NCBI RefSeq assembly: GCF_010983895.1
Contig: NZ_CP048836.1
Span: 1,984,001 to 2,048,000 of the forward strand
Source of the DNA: Nitrogeniibacter mangrovi
GTDB lineage: Bacteria; Pseudomonadota; Gammaproteobacteria; Burkholderiales; Rhodocyclaceae
Direction of reading: 5' to 3'
DNA length: 64,000 bases
The translations under genes were made by a program, and so were the position numbers. The notes under the pieces are model-generated. The model made no database searches. It had not been told where the DNA came from and saw only the letters and a program-made list of their open reading frames with translations. How positions within the stretch are numbered: position 1 is the first letter of the stretch; every line of letters begins with the position of its first letter. Of the stretch, positions 18,631 through 28,680 are shown piece by piece.

Positions 18631-19889
18631 GCCGGTTCCTTCTTGAACAGCTCGCGGAACACCGGGTAGATGTCTTCCAGCGATTCGATGCGCTGCATGG
18701 CGAAGTTGGGGTGCCGTTCGGACAGCGCCTCGTACTGACGCCACAGGTTCTGCGGTTCGCCGGCGGTGATCTCGATGTAGGCGAAGTAGCGCACCAGGGC
18801 CAGCAGCTCCTCGTCGAGGATCTTGTAGCAGAGGGGCGAGTCGTTGTCCCAGTTGTCACCATCGGAGGCTTGGGCGCCGTAGATGTTCCACTGGCTCGGG
18901 CTGTAACGCTCGCGGATGATGTCGGTCATCATGTGCAGCGCGCTGGAGACCACCGTGCCGCCGGACTCACGCGAGTAGAAAAAGTCGTTCTCGTCCACTT
19001 CCTTGGCGATGGTGTGGTGGCGGACGAACACCACTTCGATGTGCTCGTAGTTCCGCTTCAGGAACAGGTACAGCAGCATGAAGAAGCGCTTCGCCGTGCT
19101 CTTCTTGTGCTCGTCCATGGAGCCGGAGACGTCCATGAGGCAGAACATGACCGCCTGGGTGACGGGCTGCGGTTCCTTGACCCGGTTGTTGTAGCGCAGA
19201 TCGAACTGGTCGATGAAGGGAATCGCCTCCATGCGCACCCGCAGGTTGGCTCGCTCTTCCTTGAGCGCCTTGATCCGCTCGGCGTTGGCGATCTCGTCCT
19301 GCTCGAGTTCTTCCAGTTCGGCGTTGATCTCGCGCACGCGCGCGGCCAGCGGCCCGCCCAGCGCCATGCGCCGGCCCAGGGCGCCGCGCAGCGACCGGAC
19401 CACATTGATGTTGGTCGGCACGCCATCGGAGGTGAAGCCGGCGCGTCGCGACTTGAATTCGGTGATCTTGGCCAGCTGGGTGCGCACGAGATTCGGCAGC
19501 GCGAGGTCCTCGAAGAAGATGTCGAGGAATTCTTCGCGCGAGAGGGCGAACACGAAGTCGTCCTCGCCTTCGCCGTCCTTGCTGGCCTTGCTGCCGCCAC
19601 CGCCTTCACCGGAGAGCGGGCGATCGATGGCGTCGCCCTCGGCAAAGCGGTCGTTGCCCGAGAACACCTGCTCCCAGACCCCTTCGCGCCCCTGGTGGAA
19701 GCTCGGTTCGGACAGGTCTTTGGCGGGAATGGAAATCTGCTCGCCGCTGTCCAGATCGCGAATCGAGCGGCCCTCGATCGCGTCGGAGACGGCGCGGCGG
19801 ATCTGCCCCTTGAACCGGCGCATGAAACGCTGCCGGTTCACGGTGCTCTTCTTTTTGCTGTCGAAACGTCGGTCGATGATCCGGACCAT
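18627..19889 (-). CDS. yeaH: DUF444 / YeaH family protein with VWA-like fold
   Basis: A 420-aa protein with a basic N terminus (IIDRRFDSKKKS), a coiled-coil-like region rich in Glu/Arg around residues 195-225, and a C-terminal von Willebrand A-like domain whose MIDAS-type motif is visible as DVSGSMDEHKKS. Known relatives are co-expressed with the PrkA kinase and affect nitrogen-starvation and stress responses; the activity is unknown. It follows prkA by 74 bases, a gap that holds a strong hairpin, and overlaps spoVR. Confidence 0.92.
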   Translation of the reverse strand: MVRIIDRRFDSKKKSTVNRQRFMRRFKGQIRRAVSDAIEGRSIRDLDSGEQISIPAKDLSEPSFHQGREGVWEQVFSGNDRFAEGDAIDRPLSGEGGGGSKASKDGEGEDDFVFALSREEFLDIFFEDLALPNLVRTQLAKITEFKSRRAGFTSDGVPTNINVVRSLRGALGRRMALGGPLAARVREINAELEELEQDEIANAERIKALKEERANLRVRMEAIPFIDQFDLRYNNRVKEPQPVTQAVMFCLMDVSGSMDEHKKSTAKRFFMLLYLFLKRNYEHIEVVFVRHHTIAKEVDENDFFYSRESGGTVVSSALHMMTDIIRERYSPSQWNIYGAQASDGDNWDNDSPLCYKILDEELLALVRYFAYIEITAGEPQNLWRQYEALSERHPNFAMQRIESLEDIYPVFRELFKKEPA

Positions 19890-19914
19890 GGTCGCTCCCT
19901 GGCGTGTTGTCGGG

Positions 19915-19941
19915 CCGGCGGGGCGTCAGCCACCCCGCCGG
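19915..19941 (-). other. Intercistronic hairpin between prkA and yeaH
   Basis: Nine-base perfect inverted repeat CCGGCGGGG/CCCCGCCGG with a 9-nt loop, placed between the prkA stop (19964) and the yeaH start (19889). There is no T-run, so it is not a standard terminator. It could stabilise the upstream prkA message or mark a processing site and so set unequal expression. Confidence 0.5.
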
Positions 19942-19963
19942 TGAGCCACCTTACCGGTACCGC

Positions 19964-21886
19964 TTACGATGACTTGCGCACCCGCAGATACCATTCACAC
20001 AGCAAGCGCACCTGCTTCTCGGTATAGCCCTTGTCGATCATGCGATTGACGAAGTCCTGGTGCTTGCGCTGCTCTTCGGCGCTGGACTTGGTGTTGAAGC
20101 TGATCACCGGCAGCAGGTCCTCGGTGTTCGAGAACATCTTCTTCTCGATGACGGCGCGCAGCTTCTCGTAGCTCGTCCAGCTCGGGTTCTTGCCACCATG
20201 CTGGGCGCGCGCGCGCAGCACGAAGTTCACCACTTCGTTGCGGAAGTCCTTCGGATTGCTGATGCCGGCCGGCTTCTCGATCTTCTCAAGCTCGTCGTTG
20301 AGTGCGTTGCGGTCGAGGATTTCGCCGGTGTTCGGGTCGCGGAATTCCTGATCCTGGATCCAGAAATCGGCGTAGGTGACATAGCGGTCGAAGATGTTCT
20401 GACCGTACTCGGAGTAGCTCTCCAGGTAAGCGGTCTGGATCTCCTTGCCGATGAACTCGGCGTAGTGCGGCGACAGATATTCCTTGATGAAGGCGCGGTA
20501 ACGGTTCTCCGTCTCGGGGGGGAACTGTTCCTGCTCGATCTGCTGCTCGAGCACATACATGAGATGCACCGGGTTGGCGGCCACCTCGCGGTGATCGAAG
20601 TTGAATACCCGCGAGAGCACCTTGAAGGCAAAGCGCGTGGACAGGCCGGTCATGCCTTCATCGACGCCGGCATAGTCGCGGTACTCCTGGTAGGACTTGG
20701 CCTTCGGGTCGGTGTCCTTGAGGTTCTCGCCGTCGTAGATGCGCATCTTGGAGAAGATGCTCGAGTTCTCCGGCTCCTTGAGTCGCGACAGGATGGCGAA
20801 CTGGGCCATCATGGCCAGCGTGTCCGGCGCACAGGGTGCCTTCGACAGCGAGCTTTCGCGCAACAGCTTTTCATAGATGCGGATCTCGTCCGATACGCGC
20901 AGGCAGTAGGGCACCTTGACCGTGTAGATGCGGTCGAGGAACGCCTCGTTGTTCTTGTTGTTCTTGAACGCCGCCCATTCCGATTCGTTGGAGTGGGCCA
21001 TGATGATGCCGTCGAAGGGAATGGCGCCAAAGCCCTCCGTGCCCTTGTAGTTGCCTTCCTGGGTCGCGGTCAGCAGCGGGTGCAAGACCTTGATCGGTGC
21101 CTTGAACATCTCCACGAATTCGAGCAGGCCACGGTTGGCCAGACACAGGCCGCCGGAGTAGCTGTAGGCGTCCGGGTCGTCCTGGGAGTGCGCTTCGAGC
21201 TTGCGGATGTCCACCTTGCCGACCAGCGAGGAGATGTCCTGGTTGTTCTCGTCGCCGGGCTCGGTCTTGGCGACCGCGACTTGTCGCAGAACCGACGGAC
21301 GCAGCTTGACCACGCGGAACTTGGTGATGTCTCCGCCAAACTCGTGCAGCCGTTTGACCGCCCACGGGCTCATGATCGCGTTCAGGTAACGGCGAGGAAT
21401 GCCGAAGTCGTCCTCCAGCAGCTTCGCGTCCTCCTCGGGGTTGAACAGCCCGAGGGGCGACTCGTTGACCGGCGAATCCTTGATTGCATAAAAGGGGACA
21501 TGCTCGATCAGGCGTTTGAGTTTTTCCGCCAGAGAGCTCTTGCCGCCGCCGACGGGGCCGAGCAGGTACAGAATCTGCTTCTTCTCCTCGAGCCCCTGTG
21601 CCGCATGTCGGAAGTACGACACGATGTTCTCGATCGACTCCTCCATGCCGTAGAACTCCTTGAACGCCGGGTAGCGTTTGAGCACCTTGTTCGAGAAAAT
21701 GCGCGAGAGCCTGGGGTCTTCGCGGGTGTCGGTCAGTTCCGGTTCGCCGATGGCCATCAGCATGCGTTCGGCCGAGGTGGCGTAGGCGCTCGGATCGTTC
21801 CGGCACAGTTCAAGGTATTCCTGGAGCGACATCTCCTCTTCGCGTGTCGCTTCGAAGCGGGCTTGGTAGGCGTTAAAGATGCTCAT
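19964..21886 (-). CDS. prkA: PrkA family serine protein kinase (YeaG)
   Basis: A 640-aa AAA+-like protein kinase. The N-terminal AAA part has the P-loop GPVGGGKSSLAEKLK and conserved FSNKVLKRYPAFKEFYGME; the C-terminal PrkA domain resembles a kinase fold. Homologues act in stationary phase, nitrogen starvation and sporulation. The ATG at 21884-21886 begins the family-typical MSIFNAYQARF; the frame is open far upstream but only as antisense to tig. First gene of the prkA-yeaH-spoVR operon. A sigma-S-like -10 element lies about 155 bases upstream. Confidence 0.95.
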   Translation of the reverse strand: MSIFNAYQARFEATREEEMSLQEYLELCRNDPSAYATSAERMLMAIGEPELTDTREDPRLSRIFSNKVLKRYPAFKEFYGMEESIENIVSYFRHAAQGLEEKKQILYLLGPVGGGKSSLAEKLKRLIEHVPFYAIKDSPVNESPLGLFNPEEDAKLLEDDFGIPRRYLNAIMSPWAVKRLHEFGGDITKFRVVKLRPSVLRQVAVAKTEPGDENNQDISSLVGKVDIRKLEAHSQDDPDAYSYSGGLCLANRGLLEFVEMFKAPIKVLHPLLTATQEGNYKGTEGFGAIPFDGIIMAHSNESEWAAFKNNKNNEAFLDRIYTVKVPYCLRVSDEIRIYEKLLRESSLSKAPCAPDTLAMMAQFAILSRLKEPENSSIFSKMRIYDGENLKDTDPKAKSYQEYRDYAGVDEGMTGLSTRFAFKVLSRVFNFDHREVAANPVHLMYVLEQQIEQEQFPPETENRYRAFIKEYLSPHYAEFIGKEIQTAYLESYSEYGQNIFDRYVTYADFWIQDQEFRDPNTGEILDRNALNDELEKIEKPAGISNPKDFRNEVVNFVLRARAQHGGKNPSWTSYEKLRAVIEKKMFSNTEDLLPVISFNTKSSAEEQRKHQDFVNRMIDKGYTEKQVRLLCEWYLRVRKSS

Positions 21887-22252
21887 GACTCGTCTCCTGG
21901 AGGGGGCAGCGATAGCGGGGCTCGGCGACGAATGGTGCTCACCGTTCGGCGTGGCGCGATCCGCTGGCAGGTCAACAATACAACGGAGCGCCCGGTGATG
22001 ACTGAAGCCATTTACGTCCCTGAGAAACTCGACTCGGTCAGTTATAGGAGAAACGAAGAGTGTTTCGGGTTCCCCATCGCCGTGGCCTTTTTTCACGATG
22101 GGCAAACGGCTGCGATTCCCTTGTGTCACCGTGCGTCGACACGCAGAACGCGGCGTGTGCCTGTGATAAGATTCCCGTTTGTCTTCATTCAACGTGACGC
22201 TGTCCGGCATGCCTTGCCAGCGGGTCAGCGGGTTTAATTTTCGGGAATTTTC
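21887..22252. promoter_or_regulatory. Divergent promoter region prkA / tig
   Basis: 366 bases with no gene. Toward prkA (minus strand), 22040-22047 reads CTATAACT, close to the sigma-S -10 consensus CTATACT, with no good -35, as often seen at sigma-S promoters. Toward tig, a TAAGAT-like -10 lies near 22165, without a convincing -35. An imperfect inverted repeat (CCCATCG / CGATGGG) lies at about 22075-22102. Calls are by eye and only suggestive. Confidence 0.35.
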
Positions 22253-23557
22253 ATGCAGACCAACCAGGAAACCACCAACGCACTCGAGCGCCGCATCGAT
22301 CTGACCATTTCCATGGAAACCGTAGAGGCGCAAGTGCAGACCCGTCTGAAGCAGCTGGCACGCACCGTGAAGATGCCAGGCTTCCGTCCGGGCAAGGTGC
22401 CTCTCAAGATGGTCGAGCAGACCCATGGCGGCCAGGCCCGCTCCGAGGCCATCGGCGCTGCGCTGGAACAGGCCTTCGGCGAGAAGATCCAGGAAGAGAA
22501 GCTGCGTGTGGCCGGTCAGCCGCGCATCGAGCCGAAAGAAGGCACGGCCGAAGGCGCCATGGAATTCACCGCGGTGTTCGAGGTGTATCCGGAAGTGACG
22601 GTGGGTGACCTGAGTGATCGTCAGATCGAGCGCCCGACCCTTGAAGTGAGCGATGCCGAGGTGGACAAGACCATCGATGTATTGCGCAAGCAACGTACCA
22701 GCTACGAGGCTGTCGAGCGCGAGGCCGCTGCCGACGATCGCGTGGTGATCGACTTTACCGGGCGCAAGGACGGCGAAGTGTTCCAGGGCGGTGAAGCCAA
22801 GGATTTTCCGTTCGTTCTCGGTGCCGGCAGCATGCTCAAGGACTTCGAGGATGCCGCGCTGGGCATGAAGACGGGTGAGACCAAGACCTTCAAGATGACC
22901 TTCCCCGAGGACTACCACGCCAGCGAGCTGGCCGGTCAGGAAGTCGAATTCGAAATCACCATGAAGGAAGTCGGCGCGCCGAAGCTGCCCGAGGTGGACG
23001 AAGAGTTTGCCAAGAGCCTCGGCGTGGCCGACGGCGATGTCGCCAAGATGCGCGAGGAAGTGAAAGCCAATCTCGAGCGCGAGGTTTCCCGTCGACTCAA
23101 GGCTCGCATCAAAGAGCAGGCCATGGATGCGCTGCTGGAGGCCCATCCGATCGACGTGCCGCAGACGCTGATCAACCGCGAGGCCGAGCAGATGGCCGCG
23201 AACGCCCGGCGCGACATGGAGCAGCGTGGCATGCAGACGAAAGATCTGCCGATTTCGGCCGATTGGTTTACCGAACAGGCTGTGCGCCGCGTGAAGCTGG
23301 GCCTGGTGCTGGCTGAACTCGTCAAGGCGAAGGATCTGTACGCCAAACCCGAACAGGTGCGCGCCCTCGTCGAGGATTTCGCCCAGAGCTACGAAGATCC
23401 GAAAGAGGTGATCGACTGGTATTACACCCAGCCCGAACGCCTGGCTCAGGCCGAAGCGCTGGTGATCGAAGACAACGCGGTGGAGTGGGTGCTCGCCAAC
23501 GCCAAGACCGAAGACACGTCGGTGGACTTTGACGAGCTCATGGGCTCTGCGGCATGA
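22253..23557 (+). CDS. tig: Trigger factor, ribosome-associated chaperone/PPIase
   Basis: A 434-aa trigger factor: N-terminal ribosome-binding domain with the GFRPGKVPLKMV version of the ribosome-docking signature (about residues 43-54), central FKBP-type prolyl isomerase domain (about 155-245, VVIDFTGRKDG), and a long helical C-terminal chaperone domain. It holds nascent chains at the exit tunnel. It leads the tig-clpP-clpX-lon cluster. The ATG at 22253 follows an A/T-rich leader without a strong Shine-Dalgarno. Confidence 0.97.
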   Translation: MQTNQETTNALERRIDLTISMETVEAQVQTRLKQLARTVKMPGFRPGKVPLKMVEQTHGGQARSEAIGAALEQAFGEKIQEEKLRVAGQPRIEPKEGTAEGAMEFTAVFEVYPEVTVGDLSDRQIERPTLEVSDAEVDKTIDVLRKQRTSYEAVEREAAADDRVVIDFTGRKDGEVFQGGEAKDFPFVLGAGSMLKDFEDAALGMKTGETKTFKMTFPEDYHASELAGQEVEFEITMKEVGAPKLPEVDEEFAKSLGVADGDVAKMREEVKANLEREVSRRLKARIKEQAMDALLEAHPIDVPQTLINREAEQMAANARRDMEQRGMQTKDLPISADWFTEQAVRRVKLGLVLAELVKAKDLYAKPEQVRALVEDFAQSYEDPKEVIDWYYTQPERLAQAEALVIEDNAVEWVLANAKTEDTSVDFDELMGSAA

Positions 23558-23600
23558 TCGAAACACGACCCGACCAACACGACGAACCGAGTAACAGACG

Positions 23601-24221
23601 ATGATGAGTGACTGGAATCCGCAGGCCCTGGGCCTGGTCCCCATGGTGGTGGAACAAAGTGGGCGTGGCGAGCGCGCCTACGACATCTACTCGCGTCTGC
23701 TGCGCGAGCACGTCGTGTTTCTCGTCGGGCCCGTCAACGACGCCACGGCCAACCTGATCGTGGCGCAGATGCTCTACCTGGAGTCCGAAAACCCGGACAA
23801 GGACATCTACTTCTACATCAACTCCCCCGGTGGCTCGGTGACCGCGGGCATGGCGATCTACGACACCATGCAGTTCATCAAGCCCAACGTGAGCACCCTG
23901 TGCATCGGCCAGGCGGCGAGCATGGGGGCGTTCCTGCTGGCGGCAGGGGCCAAGGGCAAGCGCTTCTGCCTGCCCAACTCACGCATCATGATCCACCAGC
24001 CGCTGGGCGGTTTTCAGGGGCAGGCCTCGGACATCGAGATCCACGCCCGGGAAATCCTCACCCTGCGCGAAAAGCTCAACGGCATGCTGTCGCACCACAC
24101 CGGTCAGCCCATGGAGCAGATCGAAAAGGACACGGATCGGGACAATTTCATGTCCGCCGAGCAGGCAATGAGCTACGGTATTGTTGACAAGGTGCTCAGT
24201 TGCCGCGCTGATGCGGCCTGA
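23601..24221 (+). CDS. clpP: ATP-dependent Clp protease proteolytic subunit
   Basis: A 206-aa serine protease subunit that assembles into the double-heptamer chamber used by ClpX. The catalytic triad is visible: Ser about 107 in [10 protein letters not shown], His about 132 in [10 protein letters not shown], and Asp about 181 in [12 protein letters not shown] short N-terminal leader ([20 protein letters not shown]) is probably processed. Two ATG codons stand in tandem at 23601 and 23604; either could be used. The gap to clpX is 20 bases. Confidence 0.97.
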   Translation: MMSDWNPQALGLVPMVVEQSGRGERAYDIYSRLLREHVVFLVGPVNDATANLIVAQMLYLESENPDKDIYFYINSPGGSVTAGMAIYDTMQFIKPNVSTLCIGQAASMGAFLLAAGAKGKRFCLPNSRIMIHQPLGGFQGQASDIEIHAREILTLREKLNGMLSHHTGQPMEQIEKDTDRDNFMSAEQAMSYGIVDKVLSCRADAA

Positions 24222-24241
24222 AGACAGGACGAGAGGACGCC

Positions 24242-25510
24242 ATGACGGATAAGAAAACGGGCGGCGAAAAGCTGCTGTACTGCTCGTTTTGCGGAAAGAG
24301 TCAGCATGAGGTTCGCAAGCTCATCGCGGGCCCCTCCGTCTTCATCTGCGACGAGTGCATCGAGCTGTGCAACGACATCATCCGGGACGAACTGGCTGTC
24401 GACCATCCGGGTGGCGAAGCGGGCTCGGATCTGCCCACGCCGAAGGAAATCTTCGACATTCTCAACCAGTACGTCATTGGCCAGTCGCAGGCCAAGCGCA
24501 TCCTGGCCGTGGCGGTGTACAACCACTACAAGCGCCTGCGCCACCTCGACGGCACCAAGGACGATGTCGAACTGGCGAAGAGCAACATCCTGCTGATCGG
24601 GCCCACCGGCTCGGGCAAGACGCTGCTTGCGCAGACGCTCGCACGCCTGCTGAACGTGCCGTTCGTGATGGCCGATGCGACGACGCTCACCGAAGCGGGT
24701 TACGTGGGTGAGGACGTCGAGAACATCATCCAGAAGCTCCTGCAAAAATGCGACTACGATGTGGACAAGGCTCAGCAAGGCATTGTTTACATTGACGAGA
24801 TCGACAAGATTTCGCGCAAGTCGGACAACCCGTCGATCACCCGCGACGTGTCCGGCGAAGGTGTCCAGCAGGCCCTGCTCAAACTGATCGAGGGCACGGT
24901 TGCCGCGGTGCCGCCACAGGGCGGGCGCAAGCACCCGAATCAGGACTTCGTCCAGATCGACACCACGAACATCCTGTTCATCTGCGGCGGCGCCTTCGAC
25001 GGTCTGGAGAAGGTCATCCGCGATCGTACCGAGCAGGCCGGCATCGGCTTTGGCGCCGAGGTGCGCAGCAAGCAGGACAAGTCCGTTTCCGAGACGCTGA
25101 TGCAGGCGGAACCCGAGGATCTGGTGAAGTTCGGCCTGATTCCCGAGTTCGTCGGCCGCCTTCCCGTGGTCGCCACCTTGAAGGAACTCGACGAGGAGGC
25201 GCTCGTCACAATTCTGACAGAGCCCAAGAATGCGCTGGTCAAGCAGTACGGCAAGCTGTTCGCGATGGAAGGCGCCGAGCTCGAATTCCGCGAAGGCGCG
25301 TTGCGCGCCATTGCGCGCCGGGCGCTGAAGCGCCGCACCGGTGCGCGCGGTCTGCGGTCCATCCTCGAAGGGACGCTGCTCGACGTCATGTACGACCTGC
25401 CCGGCATGGACAACGTGGAAAAAGTGGTGATCGACGAGGGCGCCATCGACGGTTCGTCCCAGCCCATGATTCTCTTCGCCGACCAGCAGAAGGTCGCCGG
25501 ATCGAACTGA
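24242..25510 (+). CDS. clpX: Clp protease ATP-binding subunit ClpX
   Basis: A 422-aa AAA+ unfoldase. The N-terminal zinc-binding domain has [11 protein letters not shown] and [10 protein letters not shown] (four Cys), followed by Walker [12 protein letters not shown], Walker [11 protein letters not shown], the pore loop GYVGEDVEN, the IGF loop for ClpP docking (IGFGAEV) and a sensor II Arg in GARGLRSI. It feeds substrates into ClpP. The arrangement clpP-clpX is conserved and probably co-transcribed with tig. Confidence 0.97.
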   Translation: MTDKKTGGEKLLYCSFCGKSQHEVRKLIAGPSVFICDECIELCNDIIRDELAVDHPGGEAGSDLPTPKEIFDILNQYVIGQSQAKRILAVAVYNHYKRLRHLDGTKDDVELAKSNILLIGPTGSGKTLLAQTLARLLNVPFVMADATTLTEAGYVGEDVENIIQKLLQKCDYDVDKAQQGIVYIDEIDKISRKSDNPSITRDVSGEGVQQALLKLIEGTVAAVPPQGGRKHPNQDFVQIDTTNILFICGGAFDGLEKVIRDRTEQAGIGFGAEVRSKQDKSVSETLMQAEPEDLVKFGLIPEFVGRLPVVATLKELDEEALVTILTEPKNALVKQYGKLFAMEGAELEFREGALRAIARRALKRRTGARGLRSILEGTLLDVMYDLPGMDNVEKVVIDEGAIDGSSQPMILFADQQKVAGSN

Positions 25511-25537
25511 TCGGGGTCGCCCCCGGCCTCGGGTGGG

Positions 25538-25574
25538 CTTGAAAATTTCTCATGGGCCCGCACATAGGCCCATG
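25538..25574 (+). promoter_or_regulatory. Candidate heat-shock promoter of lon overlapping a palindrome
   Basis: CTTGAAA at 25538-25544 matches the sigma-32 -35 element; 13 bases further, CCGCACAT at 25558-25565 resembles its -10 element. A perfect 8-base inverted repeat CATGGGCC/GGCCCATG (25551-25558, 25567-25574) spans this -10. The lon ATG is at 25597. Sigma-32 control of lon is known in other proteobacteria; the operator idea is inference. Confidence 0.5.
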
Positions 25575-25596
25575 ACCCCAATCAAAGGAACAAATC

Positions 25597-28017
25597 ATGT
25601 CTGGCATCCAGGAGTTGCCGCAGGAGCAGATGGAGCTGCCGCTCCTGCCGCTGCGTGATGTGGTGGTTTTCCCCCACATGGTGATCCCGCTGTTCGTGGG
25701 ACGCCCCAAGTCAATCAAGGCGCTCGAAAACGCAATGGACGCGGGCAAGAGCATTCTCCTCGTGGCGCAGAAGTCCGCCGCGCAGGACGAACCGAGCGCC
25801 GACGACCTCTACGAAACCGGCTGCGTCGCCAACATTCTGCAAATGCTCAAACTCCCCGACGGCACCATCAAGGTGCTGGTCGAGGGGGTTCAGCGTGCGC
25901 ATATCGACAGCGTCGAGGATCTGGGGACGGTGTTCTCCGCCAAGGCGACGCCGGTGCCGGTCGAAGAGGGCGCCTCGCACGAGGTCGAAGCCATGCGCCG
26001 GGCGATCATTGCGCAGTTCGACCAGTACGTGAAGCTCAACAAGAAGATTCCCCCGGAGATCCTCACCTCCCTGGGCGGCATCGAGGAGCCGGGCCGGCTG
26101 GCCGATACGATTGCGGCGCATCTGCCGCTCAAGCTCGAGCAGAAGCAGGAAGTGCTCGAGATGTCGGACGCCGTCGAGCGTCTGGAGAAGCTGCTCGCCC
26201 AGCTGGAGTCCGAACTGGACATCCTGCAGGTGGAGAAGCGCATCCGCGGGCGCGTCAAGCGCCAGATGGAAAAGAGCCAGCGCGAGTATTACCTCAACGA
26301 GCAGGTCAAGGCCATCCAGAAGGAGCTCGGTGAAGGGGAAGACGGCGCGGATCTCGAGGAGCTCGAACGCAAGGTCAAATCCGCGGGCATGACCAAGGAA
26401 GCGCTCACCAAGGCCAACGCCGAACTCAAGAAGCTGCGCCTGATGTCCCCCATGTCGGCCGAGGCCACCGTGGTGCGCAACTACATCGAGACGCTGGCGG
26501 GGCTGCCGTGGAAGAAGCGTTCGCGCATCCACAAGGATCTGAAGGAAGCGCAGAAGGTGCTCGACAAGGAGCACTACGGCCTCGAGCGGGTCAAGGAGCG
26601 CATCGTCGAGTATCTGGCCGTTCAGCAGCGCGTGGAAAAACTCAAAGGCCCGATCCTCTGCCTGGTCGGACCTCCGGGTGTCGGCAAGACCTCGCTTGGG
26701 CAATCCATCGCACGGGCGACCAACCGGAAGTTCGTACGCATGTCGCTGGGCGGAGTTCGGGATGAAGCCGAGATCCGCGGTCATCGGCGCACCTACATCG
26801 GTTCGATGCCCGGCAAGATTCTCCAGAACATGACCAAGGTGGCGGTCAAGAACCCGCTGTTCCTCCTCGACGAGGTGGACAAGATGGGGCAGGACTTCCG
26901 CGGCGATCCTTCGTCGGCGCTCCTCGAGGTCCTCGATCCGGAGCAGAACGCCACCTTCGTCGATCACTACGTCGAGGTCGAATTCGACCTGTCCGACGTG
27001 ATGTTCGTCGCCACGGCCAACACGCTGAACATTCCGGCGCCATTGCTCGACCGGATGGAAGTCATCCGGCTGTCCGGCTACACGGAAGACGAAAAGGTCA
27101 ACATCGCCGAGCGCTATCTGCTGCCCAAGCAGATGCGCAACAACGGTCTGAAGAAGACCGAGATGACGATCACCGACGACGCGATGCGTGACATCGTGCG
27201 CTACTACACCCGCGAGGCAGGTGTACGGGGCATGGAGCGCGAAATCTCGAAGATCTGCCGCAAGGTGGTCCGCTCGCTGGTGTTGCGTAGCCGAAAGTCC
27301 AAGATCGTCGTCAATGCAAAGACGCTCGATAAATACCTGGGCGTGCGCCGATACGCCTACGGCGTGGCCGAAAAGGAAAATCAGATCGGTCAGGTGACGG
27401 GTCTGGCATGGACCGAAGTCGGTGGGGAACTGCTCACCGTCGAGGCTGTAGCGTTGCCGGGCAAGGGCAAGATCATCAACACCGGCAAGCTCGGTGAGGT
27501 GATGCAGGAGTCCATTCAGGCGGCCCTCTCCGTCGTGCGTCGCCGTGCCGAATCGCTGGGGATCGTGGAAGACTTCTACCAGAAGAAGGATATCCACATT
27601 CACCTGCCGGAAGGTGCGATTCCGAAAGACGGCCCATCGGCCGGCATCGCGATCGCCACCTCGCTGGTGTCGATCCTCACGGGTATTCCGGTGCGGTGCG
27701 ATGTCGCCATGACCGGCGAGATCACGCTGCGCGGTGAAGTGCTCGCCATCGGCGGTCTCAAGGAGAAGCTGCTGGCGGCGGTGCGCGGTGGTATCACCAA
27801 GGCGTTGATCCCGGAAGAAAACGTCAAGGATCTGGTCGATATCCCCGAGAACATCAAAAATGCGCTCGAGATCGTTCCGGTCAAGTGGATCGATCAGGTG
27901 CTCAAGCATGCGCTCGAGCGAATGCCGGAGCCGTTGCCCCCCAAGGGGGAGCAAGGTGATACGCCGGTCGCCAGCCCCGATCCGGGCGATGCAGAGCATG
28001 GCGTAAGAGCTCACTGA
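25597..28017 (+). CDS. lon: ATP-dependent protease Lon
   Basis: An 806-aa LonA protease: N-terminal substrate domain (residues ~10-205), coiled coil, AAA+ module with Walker [13 protein letters not shown] and Walker [10 protein letters not shown], and C-terminal protease domain with the catalytic Ser in [11 protein letters not shown] and catalytic Lys in [10 protein letters not shown]. It degrades damaged and regulatory proteins in the cytoplasm. It has its own heat-shock-like promoter region in the 86-base gap after clpX and a strong terminator directly after the stop. Confidence 0.97.
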   Translation: MSGIQELPQEQMELPLLPLRDVVVFPHMVIPLFVGRPKSIKALENAMDAGKSILLVAQKSAAQDEPSADDLYETGCVANILQMLKLPDGTIKVLVEGVQRAHIDSVEDLGTVFSAKATPVPVEEGASHEVEAMRRAIIAQFDQYVKLNKKIPPEILTSLGGIEEPGRLADTIAAHLPLKLEQKQEVLEMSDAVERLEKLLAQLESELDILQVEKRIRGRVKRQMEKSQREYYLNEQVKAIQKELGEGEDGADLEELERKVKSAGMTKEALTKANAELKKLRLMSPMSAEATVVRNYIETLAGLPWKKRSRIHKDLKEAQKVLDKEHYGLERVKERIVEYLAVQQRVEKLKGPILCLVGPPGVGKTSLGQSIARATNRKFVRMSLGGVRDEAEIRGHRRTYIGSMPGKILQNMTKVAVKNPLFLLDEVDKMGQDFRGDPSSALLEVLDPEQNATFVDHYVEVEFDLSDVMFVATANTLNIPAPLLDRMEVIRLSGYTEDEKVNIAERYLLPKQMRNNGLKKTEMTITDDAMRDIVRYYTREAGVRGMEREISKICRKVVRSLVLRSRKSKIVVNAKTLDKYLGVRRYAYGVAEKENQIGQVTGLAWTEVGGELLTVEAVALPGKGKIINTGKLGEVMQESIQAALSVVRRRAESLGIVEDFYQKKDIHIHLPEGAIPKDGPSAGIAIATSLVSILTGIPVRCDVAMTGEITLRGEVLAIGGLKEKLLAAVRGGITKALIPEENVKDLVDIPENIKNALEIVPVKWIDQVLKHALERMPEPLPPKGEQGDTPVASPDPGDAEHGVRAH

Positions 28018-28026
28018 CGCAACTCA

Positions 28027-28058
28027 ACGACGGCCGCCTTGTGCGGCCGTCGTCTTTT
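28027..28058 (+). terminator. Rho-independent terminator of lon
   Basis: Perfect 11-base stem ACGACGGCCGC/GCGGCCGTCGT with loop CTTGT, followed by CTTTT, ten bases after the lon stop codon. Confidence 0.85.
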
Positions 28059-28086
28059 CGTCACGCCCCCCGCGTTGCGGCGCGCC

Positions 28087-28116
28087 TTGACATTGGCAAA
28101 AATCGCACGCTATAAC
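28087..28116 (+). promoter_or_regulatory. Sigma-70 promoter of hupB-tRNA unit
   Basis: Consensus -35 TTGACA at 28087-28092, 18-base spacer, -10 TATAAC at 28111-28116. It lies after the lon terminator and 92 bases before the hupB start, leaving an untranslated leader of about 85 nt. Confidence 0.8.
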
Positions 28117-28208
28117 CTCTGTGCGCATCAGGCTGAAACGCCGTTGTCACAAAGCTCAGGGGCGTTGCCGATGATGCGAAATCCACACCAGAAAAGAAGG
28201 GGACATTT

Positions 28209-28481
28209 GTGAACAAATCCGAATTGATCGATCAGATTGCCGATGATGCCGAGATCTCCAAGGCCGCGGCGGGTCGCGCGCTGGATGCCGCCATCAATGC
28301 CGTGTCCAAGGCCCTGAAGAAGGGAGGAACGGTGACCCTCGTAGGCTTCGGTACATTCTATGTCGGCAAGCGCGCCGCCCGTACCGGACGCAACCCGCGT
28401 ACCGGGGCCGCCATCAAGATCAAATCGGCCAAGGTGCCCAAGTTCCGCGCTGGCAAAGCGCTCAAGGATGCAGTAAACTAG
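28209..28481 (+). CDS. hupB: DNA-binding protein HU, beta type
   Basis: A 90-aa histone-like nucleoid protein that bends and wraps DNA. It shows [11 protein letters not shown], the [19 protein letters not shown] arm with the DNA-intercalating Pro, and the basic C terminus. The start is GTG. A ribosome-binding AGGGGA lies a few bases upstream. The gene is followed after 25 bases by tRNA-Val with no terminator between, so message and tRNAs are probably made as one transcript. Confidence 0.97.
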   Translation: MNKSELIDQIADDAEISKAAAGRALDAAINAVSKALKKGGTVTLVGFGTFYVGKRAARTGRNPRTGAAIKIKSAKVPKFRAGKALKDAVN

Positions 28482-28506
28482 CGCGCTTTCGGGCGTAGCC
28501 CGGCGC

Positions 28507-28582
28507 GGGTGCTTAGCTCAGTTGGTAGAGCGTCGCCCTTACAAGGCGAATGTCGGCGGTTCGATCCCGTCAGCACCCACCA
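28507..28582 (+). tRNA. tRNA-Val (UAC)
   Basis: A 76-nt cloverleaf: acceptor GGGTGCT/AGCACCC, D-arm GCTCAGTTGGTAGAGC, anticodon loop CTTACAA gives UAC, T-arm GGTTCGATCCC, encoded CCA. It stands between hupB and tRNA-Asp. Confidence 0.97.
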
Positions 28583-28595
28583 GCGCGAAGGCGCC

Positions 28596-28672
28596 GGAGT
28601 GGTAGTTCAGTTGGTCAGAATACCGGCCTGTCACGCCGGGGGTCGCGGGTTCGAGCCCCGTCCACTCCGCCA
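28596..28672 (+). tRNA. tRNA-Asp (GUC)
   Basis: A 77-nt cloverleaf: acceptor GGAGTGG/CCACTCC, D-arm GTTCAGTTGGTCAGAAT, anticodon loop CTGTCAC gives GUC, T-arm GGGTTCGAGCCCC, encoded CCA. Thirteen bases after tRNA-Val. Confidence 0.97.
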
Positions 28673-28680
28673 GCGATCAA

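Noticed and set aside
21887-23644. Upstream extension of prkA to 23644
   Set aside because: The extra part is antisense to trigger factor and the family N terminus starts at 21886.
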